From positions 1 to 15,858 of the forward strand of contig JAWCLZ010000028.1 in assembly GCA_038850275.1 (NCBI GenBank): 15,858 nucleotides of DNA, read 5' to 3'. Within the stretch, counting starts at the first letter, position 1. Every line of letters starts with the position of its first letter. The notes below the pieces were generated by a model. The model ran no database searches and was not told the origin of the DNA. It saw only the letters and a list, made by a program, of their open reading frames with translations. Of the stretch, positions 12,308 through 15,858 are shown piece by piece. Position numbers and translations under genes: made by a program. Source of the stretch: JAWCLZ01 sp038850275. GTDB lineage: Archaea; Halobacteriota; JAWCLZ01.

Positions 12308-13606
12308 ATGAAACCTGAAATGGTATTAATGGTATTGCTATTAATAGCTGCGTCCTTCGCAGGTTGCGCAGCTCCCCCGCCTAAGGAAATTAAAATAGGC
12401 GTAGTAGCTTCAATGACAGGCCCAGCTAGTACAACTGGCAAGGATATGTGGCAGTCGGCAGTTTTAGCAGCCGAAGAAATAAATGCTAAAGGTGGGGTGT
12501 TTGTTAAAGAATTCAATGGAAATGCTTTGATCAAGGTAATTCAAGGGGATGATGAATCCACTAGGGAAGGTGGACAAAAAGCAGTTTCCAAGCTTATAAC
12601 CGAGGACAAAGTTGACATATTAGTTGGAGGCTTCTCAAGCGCGGTGACATCTGCGCATCAAGCAATAGTTGCTGAGCATAAAGTGCCATATATAATCACA
12701 GGCGCTTCCAGTCCAACGATCACTCGAAGAACCGACATTGACACTAGCTATATGTTCCATCACTGCCCCACTACGGATGACTATGGAGAGCAAACCACTT
12801 TATTTGTCGATGAAGTAATTCGCTCAGCAATAAATGCAAAGTTCAACTTCTCTGCTGACCGACCTTTAAGATTAGCAATAATCTATCAAGATAGTCCCTA
12901 TGGCAAGGGAGTGCAAACTGCTGTGAATAATACAATAGCGAAGTATAATTTGAATATACAGATTGTAGCTGAGCAAAGCTTTAAGATGGGAGAAACGGAT
13001 TTTAGAACTGTTTTAACCGCAGTTAAAGCGGCCAATCCAGATGTAGTATATCCAGCTACCTTCTTAAATGAACAAATTCCACTTGTGACGCAAGCGAGAA
13101 GAGACGTTGGACTTGATACCATCTTCCTATCTGTGGAGTGCAATGACGACCCCGATTACTACAAAGGGGTTGGAACATATGGGGAGTATTCTATCCAAGA
13201 AAGCCGCTTCAGCCCATATACAGTTCCCAGAGGTGCAATTGCAAATGCCACTTTGAAGTTCAAAAACGACTTCAAGGCAAAATGGGGTGGCTTCCCAGGG
13301 ATGATGGGTGCTTCAACCTATGAAGGTATTTATATAGCAGCTAAAGCTATCGAGAAAGCAGGCTCTTTAAATAAAACTTTAGTGAGAGAAGCACTTGCTA
13401 CTCTTGAGATGCCGCAGATAGTTGAAGCCATGAAAGACGGGAAGATCGCTTTCTCAAAGGATTATAGAGAGAGCAAATTCGAGCTCTACATGGAGCAGCT
13501 ATTCTGGGATGAGAGTGTTAAAGAGCCCAGACCTAAGATAGTGTGGCCTGATAATTTGAAGGAAACCAACTTTGTATTACCAGATTGGTATAAGCCAGGC
13601 TCATAG
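12308..13606 (+). CDS. livK: ABC transporter substrate-binding lipoprotein (LivK-like)
   Basis: This extracytoplasmic receptor captures the ligand, usually a branched-chain or other amino acid, or an amide or urea, for the LivHM permease. ATG 12308 follows GAGGAG and a GGAGGAG at 12289-12295. The longer frame from 12266 would lack a leader and cover the promoter hairpin. Residues 5-19 are a hydrophobic signal and FAGC ends at Cys20, a lipobox, so the mature protein is tethered by lipid. The mature domain opens with EIKIGVVASMTGPASTTGKD and continues with GGFSSAVTSAHQAI and YEGIYIAAKAIEKAG, the periplasmic-binding-protein type I (Peripla_BP_6) pattern. The length of 432 aa is usual. It heads the livKHM operon. 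Confidence 0.9.
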   Translation: MKPEMVLMVLLLIAASFAGCAAPPPKEIKIGVVASMTGPASTTGKDMWQSAVLAAEEINAKGGVFVKEFNGNALIKVIQGDDESTREGGQKAVSKLITEDKVDILVGGFSSAVTSAHQAIVAEHKVPYIITGASSPTITRRTDIDTSYMFHHCPTTDDYGEQTTLFVDEVIRSAINAKFNFSADRPLRLAIIYQDSPYGKGVQTAVNNTIAKYNLNIQIVAEQSFKMGETDFRTVLTAVKAANPDVVYPATFLNEQIPLVTQARRDVGLDTIFLSVECNDDPDYYKGVGTYGEYSIQESRFSPYTVPRGAIANATLKFKNDFKAKWGGFPGMMGASTYEGIYIAAKAIEKAGSLNKTLVREALATLEMPQIVEAMKDGKIAFSKDYRESKFELYMEQLFWDESVKEPRPKIVWPDNLKETNFVLPDWYKPGS

Positions 13607-13663
13607 ATATTTCCAAACTTTTTTATTTTTAATTGCTTATTCACTATGGGGTTGAGATAGAAA

Positions 13664-14542
13664 TTGACTGAGCTGGATATTATATTGCAAGTGATCTTCT
13701 GGGGGACATATGCCGGCTGCATATACATACTTTTAGCCACCGGTTTGAATTTGATCTTTGGGGTTATGAAAATTGTAAACTTCGCCCACGGCGAGCTTTT
13801 AATGATCAGCGCCTATATCACCTATACAATATTTGCTGCAAGTGGTCTAAATCCCTATGCTATAATTCTTCTATCCATATTTATTTTAATATTAATTGGA
13901 ATAACCATCGAAAGACTCTGCTTCAGGCCAATTCTTGGAACTGGCAAGCTTAATGAAATTTTCCTGAGCTTAGGCTTGATCTATTTTTTCCAAAATTTAG
14001 CTGCCTTGATCTGGACTGATGAGTGGCAAGTGATTCACAGTCCTTATGAAGCCATTGCAATTCCAATCGGCAGCGTAAAACTGCCATTTGATTATATAAT
14101 AATAATTATAATCACAATTTTGATTCTCCTTGGATTGCAATTATTCCTCAGAAAAACCACACTGGGCAGAGCAATAAGAGCCACTAGTCAAAATCGAAAG
14201 GCAGCCATGCTCATGGGGATAAATGTGGAGAAAATGGATATGCTTAGCTTTGGCATAGGTTCAGCGCTTGCTGGAGCAGCGGGTACACTATGGGCGGTAA
14301 GCGGTCAGGTCTTCAATCCATATATGGGTTCAATTCCAGCGATAAAGGCATTCGCAATAATAATTCTAGGCGGACTTGGGAGCATACCTGGAGCAATTGC
14401 AGGGGGACTGCTATATGGTTTAGCCGAAAACTTCGCGGCCTACATACTTGGTGGTCCATGGAAGGATGCCACTTCATTCATCCTCTTGATCATGGTGCTT
14501 GTGATAAGGCCAACAGGGATATTTGGAGAAGCGGGAGAGTGA
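13664..14542 (+). CDS. livH: Branched-chain amino-acid-type ABC permease LivH
   Basis: This is one of two membrane subunits forming the import channel. Hydrophobic segments run through most of its 292 residues. Family motifs include GLNLIFGVMKIVNFAHGELLM (split over residues about 27-47), the EAA-like cytoplasmic loop with LGRAIRATSQNRKAAMLMGI (about 167-186), and IILGGLGSIPGAIAGG (about 233-248). The start is TTG 13664, preceded by GGGGTTGAGATAG, which resembles the ribosome-binding sequences before leuD and the zinc-ribbon gene. The gap after livK is 57 bases with a T-run (13617-13629), which could lower downstream transcription. It overlaps livM by GTGA. Confidence 0.9.
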   Translation: MTELDIILQVIFWGTYAGCIYILLATGLNLIFGVMKIVNFAHGELLMISAYITYTIFAASGLNPYAIILLSIFILILIGITIERLCFRPILGTGKLNEIFLSLGLIYFFQNLAALIWTDEWQVIHSPYEAIAIPIGSVKLPFDYIIIIIITILILLGLQLFLRKTTLGRAIRATSQNRKAAMLMGINVEKMDMLSFGIGSALAGAAGTLWAVSGQVFNPYMGSIPAIKAFAIIILGGLGSIPGAIAGGLLYGLAENFAAYILGGPWKDATSFILLIMVLVIRPTGIFGEAGE

Positions 14543-15486
14543 ATAAATTGAAATTGCGATTCTATCTAGCTTTAACTGGACTGGCGCTGGCTCTATTGAT
14601 ACCTCCAGTGACTGGGATGAGCCTATATATTTTAACTGTACTTATCCTCATGCTGATCTTCATCATCTATGCTTCAGCTTGGAATCTTCTAGCTTATTCA
14701 GGTCAAGGTTCGCTTGGCCACGCTGCATTCTTTGGAATAGGCGGCTATGCCTCTAGCTTAATTGCCTTGAAAATGGGGCTATCGCCCTATATCACGATAT
14801 TCTTAGGTGGAATTTTTTCAGCTTTCATAGGGATTTTAATAGGCCTTACCTGCATAAGACTGAAAGAATGGTTCCTAGCCATGGTAACCTTTGGCTTCGC
14901 AATAATAGCTCAAACAATTACAGTTAGCCAGCTCGCGCCTATCACTGGAGGTTGGGATGGAATTGCCTCACCTCGATTGCTGAGTAGTGAAATTCCCTTT
15001 TATAGTATATATGAATATTATTCCATACTTGCCCTAGCAATTCTCACGATTCTCCTAATTCAAATAATCTTAAAATCAAAAATTGGACTTGCACTCGCGG
15101 CAATCAGAGAAAATGAACTCGAGGCTAGAGCGGCTGGTATAGATACAGCTAAATACAAACTTTTAGCTTTCACTATAAGCACATATTTCACAGGAATAGC
15201 TGGCGCGCTGGAGGTGCATCACTTTGGCTACATCACACCTGAGATCTTCGGGATCGAGCTTTCATTCTGGCCAATAATTTATTCCATAAGTGGTGGCTTG
15301 GGCACAATAGGAGGCCCAATTATCGGAACCATTGCAGTAACAGTGCTCTGGGATGGATTAAGAATCCTAGGCTTAACCTATGAACGCTTCATCATCATTG
15401 GTTTAATGCTCATCCTCATCGTGATATTCCTCCCCCATGGCTTTATCTCGCTCTTGGAAAAGAAAAAAAAATTGAAAAACGCTTGA
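14539..15486 (+). CDS. livM: Branched-chain amino-acid-type ABC permease LivM
   Basis: The second permease subunit, about 315 residues and almost wholly hydrophobic. Signatures are YASAWNLLAYSGQGSLGHAA (residues about 43-62), GGWDGI, the cytoplasmic loop IRENELEARAAGIDTAKYKL (about 190-209), and GGLGTIGGPIIG (about 253-264). GTG 14539 overlaps the livH stop in a GTGA arrangement and is preferred; TTG 14548 with GGGAG about 10 bases upstream is the alternative. A frame open back to 14290 is only an overlap with livH. The C-terminus ends in a Lys-rich tail. No LivG or LivF ATPase follows: downstream lie opposite-strand relics, so the ATPases must be elsewhere or shared. Confidence 0.9.
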   Translation: MNKLKLRFYLALTGLALALLIPPVTGMSLYILTVLILMLIFIIYASAWNLLAYSGQGSLGHAAFFGIGGYASSLIALKMGLSPYITIFLGGIFSAFIGILIGLTCIRLKEWFLAMVTFGFAIIAQTITVSQLAPITGGWDGIASPRLLSSEIPFYSIYEYYSILALAILTILLIQIILKSKIGLALAAIRENELEARAAGIDTAKYKLLAFTISTYFTGIAGALEVHHFGYITPEIFGIELSFWPIIYSISGGLGTIGGPIIGTIAVTVLWDGLRILGLTYERFIIIGLMLILIVIFLPHGFISLLEKKKKLKNA

Positions 15487-15516
15487 AGGGAAATTGAAAA
15501 ATAAAATAACTATTTT

Positions 15517-15677
15517 TTAGTATTGCTCTCCATCTCTTTTCAATATAGCATTTACAGGGCAAGCCTTGTATTAGGTCCGGATGTTTTTCTTATTAATACA
15601 GGCTTTAAGTCTTTTCTAAACTCGCAAGAGATCTTTTCTCCTTTAATTCCATATCCAACTTCAAATAAAATAGTCAT
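15517..15677 (-). pseudogene. Frameshifted remnant with ferredoxin-like C-terminus
   Basis: ATG 15677 starts a 41-codon frame (to 15552) opening MTILFEVGYGIKG. GAGGAAG precedes it, and it overlaps the stop of the upstream relic as ATGA. After a one-base shift near 15566 the other frame reads KACPVNAILKRDGEQY and stops at 15517-15519. KACPVNAI followed by a DGE..Y segment is the usual C-terminal end of a bacterial-type 4Fe-4S ferredoxin domain. The three preceding cluster Cys are not seen, so if this was a ferredoxin domain it is broken. The link is inferred from one motif. Confidence 0.35.
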
Positions 15678-15858
15678 TTCTCTTCCTCAGTCTTTACCCT
15701 TTTTTAAGCTGGGATAATGCTTCGTGAACTAGTGAAAGTTCAAGTTTAGCGCATTTGCAATATCATATGGATATGAGAAAGGATTTTTCAATAGATAGCT
15801 GTAAATCTCTTATTTAGCCTCCGCAAGTGAGATATTTCTCAATTTTATTTCTCTAATT
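15674..15858 (-). pseudogene. Broken winged-helix regulator, runs past window end
   Basis: Read on the minus strand from the window edge, the frame gives ISLAEAK, a TAA stop, then EIYSYLLKNPFSYPYDIANA. A frameshift near the following Leu gives LELSLVHEALSQLKKG, and a second shift gives VKTEEEK to TGA 15674-15676. Joined, IYSYLLKNPFSYPYDIAxAL with SLVHEALSQLKKG matches the helix-turn-helix pattern of winged-helix regulators. One stop and two shifts mean it is inactive, or the sequence has errors here. It would have been translationally coupled to the ferredoxin-like relic. Together with that relic it accounts for most of the gene-free stretch 15487-15858; the rest, 15487-15516, is AT-rich and follows livM. 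Confidence 0.4.

Noticed and set aside
14290..14538. N-terminal extension of the livM frame by 83 codons
   Set aside because: It overlaps livH in another frame, and the family alignment of LivM starts after the livH stop; GTG 14539 or TTG 14548 fits better.
15523..15717. 64-codon plus-strand ORF after livM
   Set aside because: It lies opposite the winged-helix and ferredoxin-like relics, has no convincing start signal or recognisable motif, and looks like a shadow frame.

Overview
The window is archaeal. The evidence is a Trm5-type tRNA methyltransferase, an archaeal-type phosphopantetheine adenylyltransferase, a DUF84/YjjX-type NTPase, an intron-free tRNA-Glu preceded by a TATA box, and AT-rich TATA elements about 25 nt ahead of several start codons that lack a Shine-Dalgarno site (leaderless transcripts). 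The genome is AT-rich (estimated by eye). A hydrogenase maturation protease implies that a [NiFe] hydrogenase is encoded elsewhere. The lineage cannot be fixed from this window; a euryarchaeal or related anaerobe fits, but that is inference.

Layout. 1-237: the C-terminus of a truncated gene and a 39-aa single-span membrane protein. 238-541: a degraded stretch with an ORF-like relic. 542-1221: a small unknown protein that converges, with overlapping stop codons, on a winged-helix regulator. 1338-2150: a decayed DDE insertion sequence followed by a strong hairpin. 2251-2430: a 59-aa TRASH/MYM-like zinc protein. 2590-2664: tRNA-Glu(CTC). 2714-4504 (minus): both subunits of an aconitase-family hydro-lyase (LeuCD/HacAB type). 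4587-6054 (plus): a tightly overlapping operon of hydrogenase maturation protease, phosphopantetheine adenylyltransferase and ITP/XTP phosphatase. 6202-7170: Trm5, with a four-unit 7-bp repeat just upstream.

7244-7924 (minus): a membrane-anchored winged-helix protein. 8016-10060 (minus): a polyprenyl diphosphate synthase overlapping a radical SAM/SPASM-like protein. 10185-11300 (plus): a DUF457/YdjM-like membrane protein with an extra C-terminal domain. 11345-11872: MoaB. 11921-12100 (minus): a second 59-aa zinc-finger protein. 12308-15486 (plus): the binding lipoprotein and two permeases (LivK, LivH, LivM) of a branched-chain amino-acid-type ABC transporter, with no ATPase gene in the window. 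15517-15858 (minus): apparent frameshifted remains of a winged-helix gene and a ferredoxin-like gene.

Most of the window is ordinary archaeal housekeeping and transport. The least ordinary parts are the two tiny zinc proteins, the membrane-tethered winged-helix protein, the coupled polyprenyl synthase/radical SAM pair, the TGANTCA repeat array ahead of trm5, the unusual small-subunit loop of the hydro-lyase, and the gene relics at both ends. I did not find a convincing new multi-gene defence or mobile system.
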